From the NCBI GenBank assembly GCA_916048095.2, contig OU696589.1:6939183-7003182 (forward strand): a stretch of 64,000 nucleotides of DNA, in the 5' to 3' direction. Both the position numbers and the translations under genes were made by a program. The notes under the pieces are model-generated. The model had not been told where the DNA came from. It saw only the letters and a list, made by a program, of their open reading frames with translations, and made no database searches. Numbering within the stretch: the stretch's first letter is position 1; the number at the start of each line of letters is the position of its first letter. Below are positions 34,655 through 46,100 of the stretch, one piece after another. This DNA comes from Sacculina carcini (Eukaryota; Arthropoda; Thecostraca; Sacculinidae).

Positions 34655-37600
34655 GACACATACACACACATTTGTAAATTTTTTGTTTGCGTCTCAAAAA
34701 AAACAATACACACACGCACACACACACACAAACAGAAGCGTATTGTGGAAGTGTCGTTGAGTGCGGGCAAGCGATAACTGTGCAGACATCACTTTGAAGT
34801 CGAGCCGAGCGATTTTCTGTTTGTCTTTCAAGCGAAAACAACATTGAGCCACCAGTGAGAAGATGAAATGTCGACGAAAATACCAGTTGTGCTAACAAAG
34901 TGCGACTGCTGTAGTCGCTTACTCTCGCTCACAATCCGGCAGAGGAGAATTTCATTGGGTGAATTCTATAATCCAACAGCCCCTGTCCACCCAGCAGTAA
35001 ATTATGGTACCAGATATCAGTCATGTGTTGTGTCATGTATTCTGGGGAGGTGGCCCTCTCTAATACGTCTTCCGTCCTTGTGGCGTCATAGCGTGGAGAG
35101 GGTCGGTTCTGCGGTGGCAGCGAGCTGCACGGGACACACCTGTGTGTGTTCATAAGCTTCGGCTTCTTCCCGTGTAGCAGCTGTCACTTGAGACATTTAA
35201 CCTTTAACCTTGTGTGTGTACAGAACCAGTGTGTATGCTTGTGTGTGTTTGTGTATGTGTGTTGTTTTGTGTGAGTTCGTGCGTTTGTGCATGTGTATGC
35301 TCGTTGATTTGTGCTTTTCTGTTTATATACTGCATGTATTCGGCATACTGTTATACTGTATGTATACTTATATACTGTTTATATATTGCATTTTCGCTCA
35401 TACTCAGCTCAGAGCAAGAATTATCAGTGAGAAACATTGTTGAACACGTGCATCCGTGATTAAAAGCATTTATTAACAACATAAAATCTCGTCGTGTTTT
35501 CCTGGTTTTATTCATATCTTTCAGGGGCTCAGTGAAAACGATGAGGAATAGATATATATTTCTATTGGATATGACCAGAACTCGTCTATAACGCGCGCAC
35601 GAAACACTTTATTTCTTGTTCAGCTAGAAAAGTTTGCGCGTTATACTCGAATAAATACTAAATGTGTTTGTTTGTTTTAGGTTTATTGTCACTCATACAT
35701 ATAAGCACACACATGTGAAAAAATCGTATAGCACAGTGACAAAGTCCTATAAGCCGAAGCTTCTTTTAGGACTTGTTTAAATCAAATATAGCGAGGCTAA
35801 ATTAATATAATACAATCACAAGGCAATAAAATCGAGTAACAATCAAACATGATATATCATACAACACAAAACAATTTGCAAACGACAATTTGGAAACAAT
35901 TCGCAAAACAACAGGAGTGTGAAAGAGAGAAATATATGTTACATCAAACAAGAGTAATTTCAGAATTTTCAGTTCTTTGTTTCTCCAGCAAATGTTTCTT
36001 CAATTTGTTTTTGAAAATGGTGTGTGTGTGTGTGTGTGCAGATGCTTGAAGCAGACCACACAACATCGGGCCTGCTTGCTCAGATTATGTTGGATCTTAG
36101 CATTGTTGATCACATGCCGCTCAGTTGCTTCTATCCGCAATACAGATCCCACGTAACAGCGCCAGTCCTCTGTTCTCTCCAGCTGCAAACCGGCCATTTT
36201 GTGTTGCCACTTCACTCACACTGCAATTGCAACTTAATTGCATAAAAACTCAACACAAAATGTTCACAGCAGTGGTTCTTAACCTTTTTCTCGCTGACTG
36301 ATTCCCCCCACTTCAACATAGCGCTGATAAATTCAATAAATTCAGTTGTTACATCAAAGTAAATGTCATTATAGGACATTAGAAATATAAATAAACGAAT
36401 TTTAATTGATAAAAACACATTTGTTCTTCTGTCCGACTTTTAGCTTCCCACTTGGCAACTCTTCCATTCCTCACCAGTGGGGAATTTCCCACAGGTTAAG
36501 AACCACTGATCTACACAAACCTGTCAATTTGCATGCACACACACTCACACTCATACGCTCATATTTTTACCAGACAGAAATAAGATGACAGAAGTGCGAT
36601 GGGCGTTCATTATTTCCAAATAATATTAACAATGATTTTTTCAATAATTCTCATGTCAAGTCTAGTATTTTTATATATGTATAATCAACCATTGTTTTTT
36701 TTCGGCAAGTAAAAAATAATAAGTGAGCTAATTAAATAGTGTGTGTGTGTGTGTGTTATCACCGAATTGTTCTCACCTAAGTGTAGTGTGGGCAGGACTG
36801 AGTCGAGAACTCGTCTGTCCCGTCTTGCATAGATCAAATATGAGTGTTTAACTGATTTAATAGTGTTTTTTGTTTGTGATATTGGCCGGTAACTTATTAT
36901 AATCTGATATGCGAGCTCTATATAAGGAACATTATATTTTTTCATATCCCGTTTTATTCTTTTTTGTAGAAGTTTCTTGCCATGTCTCCTGGTGGTTTTT
37001 GATATTTTATACATTCCTTCATGTTGGATTGTATCTTTTATACTTTTTCTACTTAAACGTTTGTATATCATTATGACATCTCTTTTTCTTCTTTCTTCTA
37101 GCGTTGGCAAGTCAATTTTTTTACTCTGCTCATAATTCAGTGGTTTCAGTTCCGCAATACATTTTGTAAACGAACTTTGTACTCTCTCAATCGCCATAAC
37201 ATGTTTGTCAAGATGTAGGCTCCATACCGGAGCAGCGTATTCTAGCAGCCGTCTGAATTTGGTGATAATAAACTTGTGTGTGTTTTGTTTGTTAGAAAGG
37301 CACCGGCGACATGCTGCTAGTTCGTGTCAGTGTGAAGCAACTGGCATTGTCTCAAATAGATGTTGTCAACCTTGGCGTTTTTGTACGCTACTGCAATCGC
37401 TCACGTCGTGCTCCGTTGATGTCGCTGCTAGAGTGAGTGAGTGAGTGAGTGAATGAGTGAGTTATTGGTGAGTGAGTGAGTGAGTGAGTGAGTGAATGTG
37501 TGAGTGAGTGAGTTAGTTAATGGTGAATGTGTGAGTGAGTTAGTTATTGGTGAATGAGTTAGTTATTGGTGAGTGAGTGAGTGAGTGTGTGAGTGAGTTA

Positions 37601-40600
37601 TTGGTGAGTGAGTGAGTGAGTGAGTGAATGTGTGAGTGAGTTATTGGTGAGTGAGTTAGTTATTGGTGAGTGAGTTAGTTATTGATGAGTGAGTTAGTGA
37701 GTTGGGGCAGGGTGTAATTCAGCTACACGTTCATAGCAGTTGGTTTAATTGGGCTTGCACTCGTCTTATCTCACCGGATTTGCCTGTAATCAGTAATTAT
37801 TATGTCTTGATTCAATGAAGACCTAGCTTCTATATATATATATATATAATACCGTATATTTCGGCGTATAAGGCGACCGTCAGATAAGACGAGGTACAAA
37901 ATTAGAGCAAATTTTTAAGGTCAAGGTTAATTCAAGGTCTGACTTTTATATCGGTTGTATAAGACGACCCACAATTTTTAAGGGTGATTTTTTTACTTTA
38001 AGGGTCGTCTTATACGCCGAAATATACGGTATATATATATATGTGTCTGTGTGTGTACATACCTATATGTATGTGTTCACTTGTGTGTGTGTCCATACCT
38101 ATATGTATGTGTTCACTTGTGTGTGTGTCCATACCTATATGTATGTGTTCACTTGTGTGTGTGTCCATACCTATATGTATGTGTTCACTTGTGTGTGTGT
38201 CCATACCTATATGTATGTGTTCACTTGTGTGTGTGTCCATACCTATATGTATGTGTTCACTTGTGTGTGTGTCCATACCTATATGTATGTGTTCACTTGT
38301 GTGTGTGTCCATACCTATATGTATGTGTTCACTTGTGTGTGTGTCCATACCTATATGTATGTGTTCACTTGTGTGTGTGTCCATACCTATATGTATGTGT
38401 TCACTTGTGTGTGTGTCCATACCTATATGTATGTGTTCACTTGTGTGTGTGTCCATACCTATATGTATGTGTTCACTTGTGTGTGTGTCCATACCTATAT
38501 GTATGTGTTCACTTGTGTGTGTGTCCATACCTATATGTATGTGTTCACTTGTGTGTGTGTCCATACCTATATGTATGTGTTCACTTGTGTGTGTGTGTCC
38601 ATACCTATATGTATGTGTTCACTTGTGTGTGTGTGTGTCCATACCTATATGTATGTGTTCACTTGTGTGTGTGTCCATACCTATATGTATGTGTTCACTT
38701 GTGTGTGTGTCCATACCTATATGTATGTGTTCACTTGTGTGTGTGTCCATACCTATATGTATGTGTTCACTTGTGTGTGTGTCCATACCTATATGTATGT
38801 GTTCACTTGTGTGTGTGTCCATACCTATATGTATGTGTTCACTTGTGTGTGTGTCCATACCTATATGTATGTGTTCACTTGTGTGTGTGTCCATACCTAT
38901 ATGTATGTGTTCACTTGTGTGTGTGTCCATACCTATATGTATGTGTTCACTTGTGTGTGTGTCCATACCTATATGTATGTGTTCACTTGTGTGTGTGTCC
39001 ATACCTATATGTATGTGTTCACTTGTGTGTGTGTCCATACCTATATGTATGTGTTCACTTGTGTGTGTGTGTGTCCATACCTATATGTATGTGTTCACTT
39101 GTGTGTGTGTCCATACCTATATGTATGTGTTCACTTGTGTGTGTGTCCATACCTATATGTATGTGTTCACTTGTGTGTGTGTCCATATCTATATGTATGT
39201 GTTCACTTGTGTGTGTGTCCATACCTATATGTATGTGTTCACTTGTGTGTGTGTCCATACCTATATGTATGTGTTCACTTGTGTGTGTGTCCATACCTAT
39301 ATGTATGTGTTCACTTGTGTGTGTGTCCATACCTATATGTATGTGTTCACTTGTGTGTGTGTGTCCATACCTATATGTATGTGTTCACTTGTGTGTGTGT
39401 GTCCATACCTATATGTATGTGTTCACTTGTGTGTGTGTGTCCATACCTATATGTATGTGTTCACTTGTGTGTGTGTGTCCATACCTATATGTATGTGTTC
39501 ACTTGTGTGTGTGTCCATACCTATATGTATGTGTTCACTTGTGTGTGTGTCCATACCTATATGTATGTGTTCACTTGTGTGTGTGTCCATACCTATATGT
39601 ATGTGTTCACTTGTGTGTGTGTCCATACCTATATGTATGTGTTCACTTGTGTGTGTGTGTCCATACCTATATGTATGTGTTCACTTGTGTGTGTGTGTCC
39701 ATACCTATATGTATGTGTTCACTTGTGTGTGTGTGTCCATACCTATATGTATGTGTTCACTTGTGTGTGTGTCCATACCTATATGTATGTGTTCACTTGT
39801 GTGTGTGTCCATACCTATATGTATGTGTTCACTTGTGTGTGTGTCCATACCTATATGTATGTGTTCACTTGTGTGTGTGTGTCCATACCTATATGTATGT
39901 GTTCACTTGTGTGTGTGTGTCCATACCTATATGTATGTGTTCACTTGTGTGTGTGTGTCCATACCTATATGTATGTGTTCACTTGTGTGTGTGTCCATAC
40001 CTATATGTATGTGTTCACTTGTGTGTGTGTGTCCATACCTATATGTATGTGTTCACTTGTGTGTGTGTGTCCATACCTATATGTATGTGTTCACTTGTGT
40101 GTGTGTGTGTTAGAGAGTGGGCGCCGGGTTGTGGGCCGCACATGGTGGCGCACGGACTGGACGTGTTCACGCCGTTCTGTCGGCTGTCTGCCGCACGTAT
40201 TGTGCAAATTTACTGCGACCTCATTGCTAGCGGCCAAGTCTCCACACGTCGCCTCAACGAGGCCATGCAAAATCGGGTATCATCCACTACTCTATCCACT
40301 CCCATTTTCTCTCTCTCTCTCTCTCTGAATTTTAATTTGGCACCATTGGAGTCAGCGCGCTCTAAATCATTCCACACAAAAATAAAAGCCGATGAAAGGT
40401 TTTGCCAAAAAGAGCCTTCCTAATTGACAGCCGAAAATAATAATAATAATAATAATAATATATTAGAAATAATATCAACATATATTAGTTCCAGCAAACG
40501 CATACTTTGTTGATATGCTCATTTCACTGGAAAAATGAAGCTCAACCAGAGACAATTATATACAGCCAACAAGTGAAGAGATATTTGATACTGAAATTTG

Positions 40601-41597
40601 GAAAACATCAATTGGCGGTTCCGGGTTTTCTCGTGCCTTGGGTTTTTAACCGCTTTCAGTCTTTGCGCCCTTTTCAAATGAGAAGTCAGTTCTCGCACGC
40701 GCGGAATTCTAGATAGCTATATGAAAAAATGAAAATACAAACGACGTAATGACAAAAAATCCAAGCCCACCATTCACTGATACAGAATAAATTTACTGTG
40801 AGAGATAAGTTTTTTTTTGCAGGGAAATATGAAGCATGGGTAAAACCATATTTTTTCTTTAATTTTTACACCAGTCCCATTAGGAAGCAGGTTCACATCT
40901 CCAGTTTTGTGGCCTCCGTGGTGTAGTGGTAGCACACTCGCCTCACAAGCGGGAGGTTCGTGGTTCGTAACCCGGCGGAGCATAATTTTTTGGGCGAATT
41001 CTATAATCCAACAGCCCCTGTCCACCCAGCAGTAAATGGTACCAGATATCAGTAATGTGTTGTGTCATGCATTCTGGGGAGGTGGAACTCTCTAATACGT
41101 CTTCCGTCCTTGTGGCGTCATAGCGTGGAGAGGGTTGGTTCTGCGGTGGCAGCGAGCTGCACGGGACACACCTGTGTGTGTTCATAAGCTTCGACTTCTT
41201 CCCGTGTAGCAGCTGTCACTTGAGACCTTTAGCATTTAAGAACGTGTGTTCTAGTGTTACAGAGCTCGACAGTTCACTTTGCATGTGTCTGTGTCTTTGT
41301 TTCTAGCGCTTTTCTGCATATGAGCGCGAGCTGCACCCAGCCAAAATGTCTGTGTGTGGCGAGGAGACGCATGAATTACGCCCGGAGGAGCTGTCATCGC
41401 AAATACTGGCGGTGCCTCACAAAAACGACCACGAGGAGCACGACAACCTCACACAAGCAGAGTCCGAGGACATTGAAGACGCAATTGATGATGATGATAA
41501 TAAGGATGATAATGATGATGATAATCAGGATGATAATGATGATTATTTATCGACGGTGGAAGATGAGGAGTCGCTTAGTCAGTCGCCAAGTAATTGA
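31814..41597 (+). CDS. TFB2M: Mitochondrial transcription factor B2 / rRNA adenine dimethyltransferase-like, 8 exons
   Basis: Exons: 31814-32288, 32403-32587, 33052-33181, 33931-34073, 36042-36152, 37296-37432, 40114-40276, 41307-41597; all phases close at 544 residues (human 396). The family derives from KsgA-type rRNA dimethyladenosine transferases and acts in mitochondria as the promoter-melting partner of POLRMT. The S-adenosylmethionine loop is GPGVLTRRL (residues 186-194); later segments SRGRLQLLLFIPPVFM, AQIMLDLSIVDHMPLS, LGVFVRYCNRSRRAPLMSLL and FTPFCRLSAARIV fall in the same order as in TFB2M. The first 158 residues form a long N-terminal region (likely with a transit peptide) ending in a Lys/Glu-rich stretch. 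The last exon adds an Asp/Asn-rich acidic tail not seen in vertebrate TFB2M. TFB1M is the alternative; the C-terminal order and the GPG loop fit TFB2M better. The sixth intron holds a MITE and a 2-kb minisatellite. Confidence 0.85.
33421..33830. repeat. 20-22 bp A-rich minisatellite in TFB2M intron 3
   Basis: AGAGTAAAAATGTAAATTTA and close variants repeat about 18 times with short indels, lying 100 bp before the acceptor of the exon at 33931. Confidence 0.85.
34189..35208 (+). mobile_element. tRNA-Val SINE interrupted by about 715 bp
   Basis: The tRNA head TTGGACTGCGTGGTGTAGTGG is at 34189-34217; the body resumes at about 34932 (CCGGCAGAGGAGAATTTC) and runs to the AACCTTTAACC tail at 35208. 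TTGTGT occurs on both outer sides as a possible target duplication, and the 30-bp repeat of the TFB2M intron continues beyond. The inserted material holds long CA arrays, a LINE tail and an unrelated 180-bp segment. Confidence 0.75.
34358..34427 (-). mobile_element. LINE-B 3' tail (stem-loop plus TAATG repeats)
   Basis: Reverse of AGCGCCCTAGAG...CTAGGTGTAGGGCGCT, a hairpin, then ATATAAATATCTACC and (TAATG)n. Same tail as 55551-55620 and 57297-57359. In TFB2M intron 4. Confidence 0.8.
35659..35876 (-). mobile_element. Dispersed 230-bp retroelement tail, copy 2
   Basis: Reverse-complement counterpart of 1898-2131 with the GTTTGTTTGTTTT end at the left. In TFB2M intron 4. Confidence 0.7.
36270..36508. 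mobile_element. hAT-like MITE with clear terminal inverted repeats
   Basis: CAGTGGTTCTTAACCTTTTT at the left is mirrored by CAGGTTAAGAACCACTG at the right. Flanks GTTCACAG and ATCTACAC fit the nTnnnnAn pattern of hAT targets though they are not identical. In TFB2M intron 5. Confidence 0.85.
36770..37270 (-). mobile_element. Non-LTR retrotransposon fragment (RT C-terminus)
   Basis: Minus frames read RLLEYAAPVWSLHLDKHV, MAIERVQSSFTKCIAELKPL and KKIDLPTLEERRKRDVIMIY, the standard tail end of a LINE reverse transcriptase. In TFB2M intron 5. Confidence 0.88.
37433..37710 (+). repeat. (GTGA)n/GTGAGT array starting at a splice donor
   Basis: The donor of the TFB2M exon ending at 37432 is GTGAGTGAGTGAG, and the same tetranucleotide, with GTTATTGGTGAGTGAG variants, continues for about 275 bp. 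Dozens of potential donor motifs follow the real one. Confidence 0.92.
37850..38031. mobile_element. 180-bp MITE flanked by TA
   Basis: CCGTATATTTCGGCGTATAA at 37852 is mirrored by TTATACGCCGAAATATACGG ending at 38029, with TA on both outer sides; a Tc1/mariner-type non-autonomous element is the likely class. It sits within a TA microsatellite, directly before the 36-bp array. Confidence 0.85.
38055..40110 (+). repeat. 36-bp minisatellite, about 56 copies
   Basis: Unit: CCATACCTATATGTATGTG then TTCACTTGTGTGTGTGT, nearly invariant; length variants of 38 and 40 differ only in the TG run. Because 36 is a multiple of three and no frame of the unit contains a stop, three overlapping open frames of about 700 codons arise; none has coding features. 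It ends 3 bp before the TFB2M acceptor at 40113. Confidence 0.97.
40660..40870 (-). mobile_element. Degenerate hAT-like MITE copy
   Basis: GCGCCCTTTTCAAATGAGAA and TCAGTTCTCGCACGCGCG match the copy at the left window edge; GGTTTTTAACCGC is a decayed terminal repeat. In TFB2M intron 7, next to a SINE. Confidence 0.5.
40910..41240 (+). mobile_element. tRNA-Val SINE, full length
   Basis: Head with one changed acceptor base (GGCCTCCGTGGTGTAGTGGT), CTCACAA anticodon loop, body and CTTTAGC tail; 65 bp ahead of the last TFB2M exon. Confidence 0.9.
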
Positions 41598-41684
41598 AAG
41601 AAAGAAGAAATGACGAAGTAGAATTCATGGCCATGTGTTTCTTGTTATTGTGACTTGTTGATGTTTGTCTTGATGTTTTTAGAC

Positions 41685-42295
41685 TCCCTGCTCGTCGTAC
41701 ATCTACGTCTACTCTGCTTAAGAAACTAGGCTGGCTTCGCTTTAAACTTTTGGGCCACATAAAATATGTGGTCATATTTTCAAAATACTTTCTCCTCTAC
41801 CTTATCTCAAGGAACTGCTCCACCCTACGACCCATGCTCATAATACCCGCAACTCTAAAGCTCGCGCACGTCTGAATCTCCCTGGTTCTCGTGATATTTT
41901 CAGTTTGTAGGTCCTCGACTATATAACAAGCTGCCTCGTCATATAACCTCTGCCACGTCCATTCAATCTTTCAGCCTTAAGCTTCATGGACATCCTCTGG
42001 AATCCTGTATATATATCATGTATTTGCTTGTATTGCCTCATGCTATCCTTCTCTCCACTGACCTTTTCGGCTCTCTGATAGATCTGTAGTTCCCATCTGT
42101 GGCGGTTTCCTCGGCCGCTGTCTCATTTCAGCCACCGTCTCATTTCCAGCCACTGTCTTGACCGAATGTCCCAGTTGTGACCTTTTTATTATATTGTTCT
42201 TATGTACTTCTTATGAAGTCTTCAAATCGAGATTATCACACTGTCTTGTTCGTATTGATGGTTTCGTAATGGTTTCATAAATAAATATATTGTAT
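41685..42295 (+). mobile_element. Decayed non-LTR retrotransposon 3' part
   Basis: Frameshifted pieces YLKELLHPTTHAHNTRNSKA, RLNLPGSRDIF and GPRLYNKLPRHITSATSIQS belong to the C-terminus of a LINE reverse transcriptase. Ends in AATAAATA. Downstream of TFB2M. Confidence 0.75.
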
Positions 42296-42494
42296 GAATA
42301 TTAGTTTGCATAAATATATTTTTATTGGACGTGCTTCCACTCATCGGCGAAATATCACAAATACGCCTGGCTAAAATTTTGATACCAATTCTTCGAAATC
42401 AGCAAAGTTAACATCTCAATTTTATATGATGAAAGTGCGCAATAAGGTGCAGTCAATATTTTTGGCCAATCTTTGCCAAAAAAAAGACCCGAAT

Positions 42495-42640
42495 TTAACA
42501 TTGGCCTTTCCGCATAATCTACACATAACAATAGAAATACAAAAACAAAAACCCTGAATAACCCACATAACAAAAACCCTGAATAACCCACATAACAAAA
42601 ACCCTGAATTTACATTGGCCTTTCCGCATAATCTTGGCGG
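42495..42640. repeat. Short direct repeats
   Basis: ATTGGCCTTTCCGCATAATC occurs twice (42500 and 42614 regions) around three copies of AACCCTGAATAACCCACAT-type units; no further role seen. Confidence 0.7.
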
Positions 42641-43104
42641 TTTATGAATAAGCCCAAGTTGGATTGTCCGTGTGTGTCTGGCATCTGAATACGTGTACAC
42701 AAAGGTATGTTGTTGATATTGGTGGATTTTTATGATATTAAGCTATATTAAATGCCTTGATTTTGATTGAATTAGAAAATTTATAGTATTATTTTCCAAC
42801 CGGGCTGTTTTTCTTCTTCAGTATTACATTGTTGCTTGCCCCATCCATCCATCATGTTTCATGGTGCGTGTCAAAGTTTACTGCTTTGATGTATCCTCGG
42901 TTAGACAGCATATCGTGTTTTTTGTATTATTTTTTCTAATTGAAGTTTGATGTAAATGATTCTTGCTGGTTTATAGCGACTGGCTTGAGTGTGAATAAAA
43001 TTATCCACTTTATTTTGCCTGTTTCTTCTTTATTATTTTTTGAACGATTCATGATTTATCATTTAGGTTTTTCAGCAGCTGCAGTTGAAATCCGCACTTG
43101 CGTC
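42641..43104. other. Upstream region of the tetraspanin gene
   Basis: Unique AT-rich sequence without repeats or exons; the likely site of the tetraspanin promoter and 5' UTR. The frame is open upstream of the ATG from 42940, but family length supports the ATG at 43105. Confidence 0.4.
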
Positions 43105-46100
43105 ATGTGTGGGGGGTTCTACTGCACGAGGCGGGCGTTAATAGCCCTCAACATCGTCTATATGGTGATTATTTCATGCTCACTAACTAGTTTATACACC
43201 AATGCTGTTTGACGAAAATATAATGACTTCAATGTTAATTTTTTTGGATTTGTCGTAGACAAATTTTGGTAGAGAAATATTCAAATAATGTTTTTCTTTT
43301 GTTGATAAATATATATGAGTGATTGTGTGTGAAGTCACACATACCGCCTTGATGCAGAAAAGTGCAATATTTAACTGTAGATTGAGCTATCCCACACACA
43401 AACACAAGCACGGGTGTAGCTTAGAGACGCAGATGGGAGCGACACATTTCGTAAAATGTGTATATTTGCATACATGTGTGTTAAATTACATAAATATAAC
43501 CTTGTATGCCCATTAAAAGAGGTCTGTGTGTGTGAATGTGTGTCTCTATGAGTATGCATGTAAATACGACGTCGTGTAGTTATGTGAGTATGAATATATA
43601 TGTGTGTGTGTATATATTTCGTGTTGAGTTATGAATGTGCATCAATGGAGTATGTATATCTAGACAGTATGTCGGATTGTACAACGCTATACTGTCATAT
43701 TTATGTTATGTGGTAGTTCTGCCATCTCCTTTGCAGGAGTGCAGCTAGAAATTTGTTTAATAAGAACAAACAATGTGTGTGTGTGTCGGTGGGTGTGTGT
43801 GCCTGTGTTTGTGTGTGTGTGTGCGCGCCTGTGTGCCTGTGAATGTGTATGTCCTTTGCTTGAGTGTGTGTATGTGTGTGTGTGTGTGTGTGTGCAGCGC
43901 CTTAGAGACCCTCTAGGTGTAGGGCGCTATATATATACATCCTAATGTAATGTAATGCCTGTGTGTGCCTCTGTGTGTGTGTCGGTGTGTGTTAGATGGT
44001 GGGTAGTTTGTTGATTGGCGTGGCTGCATTTGGTCGTTATTCGAGCGTAATAACCAGTGTACCGGTGCTGGGTGGTGTGACGTTCTGCGGCGTGTTTCTA
44101 CTGCTGCTCGCGTGTCTCGGACTGACTGCAACACAACAACATCATCAGGTACCTCCAAGTCTTCCATCGTTGTGGTTGATGTTCCTCAGGTTGTTTGGCC
44201 GAGCAACCTCGAGCTGCTGAGGAAAGACACGGCACTGTGACCGAGTTGTTCCACAGGTCGCTGGTTGGCTTGATTTTGTGTTGGCGTCTGCACTGTGTGT
44301 GTGCTGTGCAGTGTTCCATGTTGTCCCTCTTATATCGTCACTGGTGCATCACGTTGCCCGGTTCCTTCTCATTTGCTTCCTCTCTTCTCCTATCCTTCTT
44401 TATGTAGAAGTAGATTTACTAATAGTAAAAATCGAACAGCAATAATTCAATCATGCAAACATTACAGACACTATCACAATACACTACAACATATCATCAT
44501 TATCTCTAACACACACGATTATTCCTCTCAACAAACCAACCAACTTCTAACCTTCTCCGATCACTGTTAATAACAATCACGACAAAACATGAACAATAAC
44601 TTCACGTGACATATTGACCAATGCACCTCTCTTTCATATTAACATCTTAATAAACACATACATCCCTCCCTTCTATAACCGCAGTAACTGCATTAGCGAT
44701 GTGTGTGTGTGTGTTTGTGTGTGTGCTGGTGTATGTATGTGTGTGTGTGCTCGTGTGTGCTGGTGTATGTATGTCTGTGTGTGCTCGTGTGTGTGTGTGT
44801 GTGTGTGTACGTAAGCACTCAGTACGTGTTGTGTCAAGTGTCTAATTAACAAAATACATGTGTATTTTCATTGAGTGCTCATTGTGAGGTGTATTATATA
44901 ACAATGATTGTATGCTTGTGTGCTCGTGTGTGTGTGTGTGTGTGTCTGCCGGTGTGTGTGTGTGCTTGTAGTTGTGTGTGTGTGATTGTGTATGTATGTG
45001 TGTGCTTGTGTATGTGTGTGTGCTGGTGTGTGTATTTGTGTGTGTGATTGTGTATGTATGTGTGTGCTGGTGTGTGTGTGTGTGTGTGCTTGTGTATGTA
45101 TGTGTGCTGGTGTGTGTATGCTTGTGTGTGTGTGTGTCCGTCTGTGTATGTATGTGTGTGCCGGTGTGTATGTGTGATTGTGTATGTGTGTGCTGGTGTG
45201 TGTGTGTGTTTGTGTGTGGACAGGTGTTGTTGTTTTTCTACATGAGTCTGCTGTTGCTGCTGTTCGTCGTGCAGTTCGCCGTGGCCTGTGCCTGTCTGAC
45301 TGTCAGCAATGACCACCAGATGGCGCTGGCAGAGACCGGCTGGCGTCTGGCCGATAATAACACCCGGCGCGATGCCCAAGTGGACTTTGGCTGTTGTGGT
45401 TTCGTCACGGCTAATAACTCGGCTGAATCACGAGCTCACATGAAACATCCAGCCTGTCCTGCTGTGAGTATCATCTCCTCTGCCTCTCCTCCCACCTCTC
45501 TCTCTATGATTCCTTACCTCCGCTTTCTCTCTATGATTCCTTACCTCCGCTCTCTCTATGATTCCTTACCTCCGCTCTCTCTCTATGATTCCTTACCTCT
45601 CTCTCTCTCTATGATTCCTTACCTCTCTCTCTCTATGATTCCTTACCTCCGCTCGCTCTATGACTCCTTACCTCCGCTCTCTCTATGATTCCTTACCTCC
45701 GCTCTCTCTCTATGATTCCTTACCTCCGCTCGCTCTATGATTCCTTACCTCCGCTCTCTCTATGATTTCTTACCTCCGCTCTCTCTATGACTCCTTACCT
45801 CCGCTCTCTCTATGACTCCTTACCTCCGCTCTCTCTATGATTCCTTACCTCCGCTCTCTCTCTCTATGATTCCTTACCTCCGCTCTCTCTCTATGATTCC
45901 TTACCTCTCTCTCTATGACTCCTCTCCTCCGCTCTCTCTCTATGACTCCTTACCTCCGCTCTCTCTCTAGGACTCCTTACCTCTCTCTCTCTATGACTCC
46001 TTACCTCTCTCTCTATGATTCCTTACCTCTCTCTCTATGACTCCTTACCTCTCTCTCTCTATGATTCCTTACCTCCGCTCTCTCTCTATGATTCCTTACC

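Noticed and set aside
38055-40110. CRISPR-like array
   Set aside because: Units are directly adjacent with no unique spacers, and the context is a eukaryotic intron.
38041-40423. Three overlapping open frames of 690-790 codons with repeated Cys/His/Tyr-rich 12-residue units
   Set aside because: They are the three frames of one 36-bp minisatellite lying inside an intron; the unit has no stop in any + frame, so openness carries no information.
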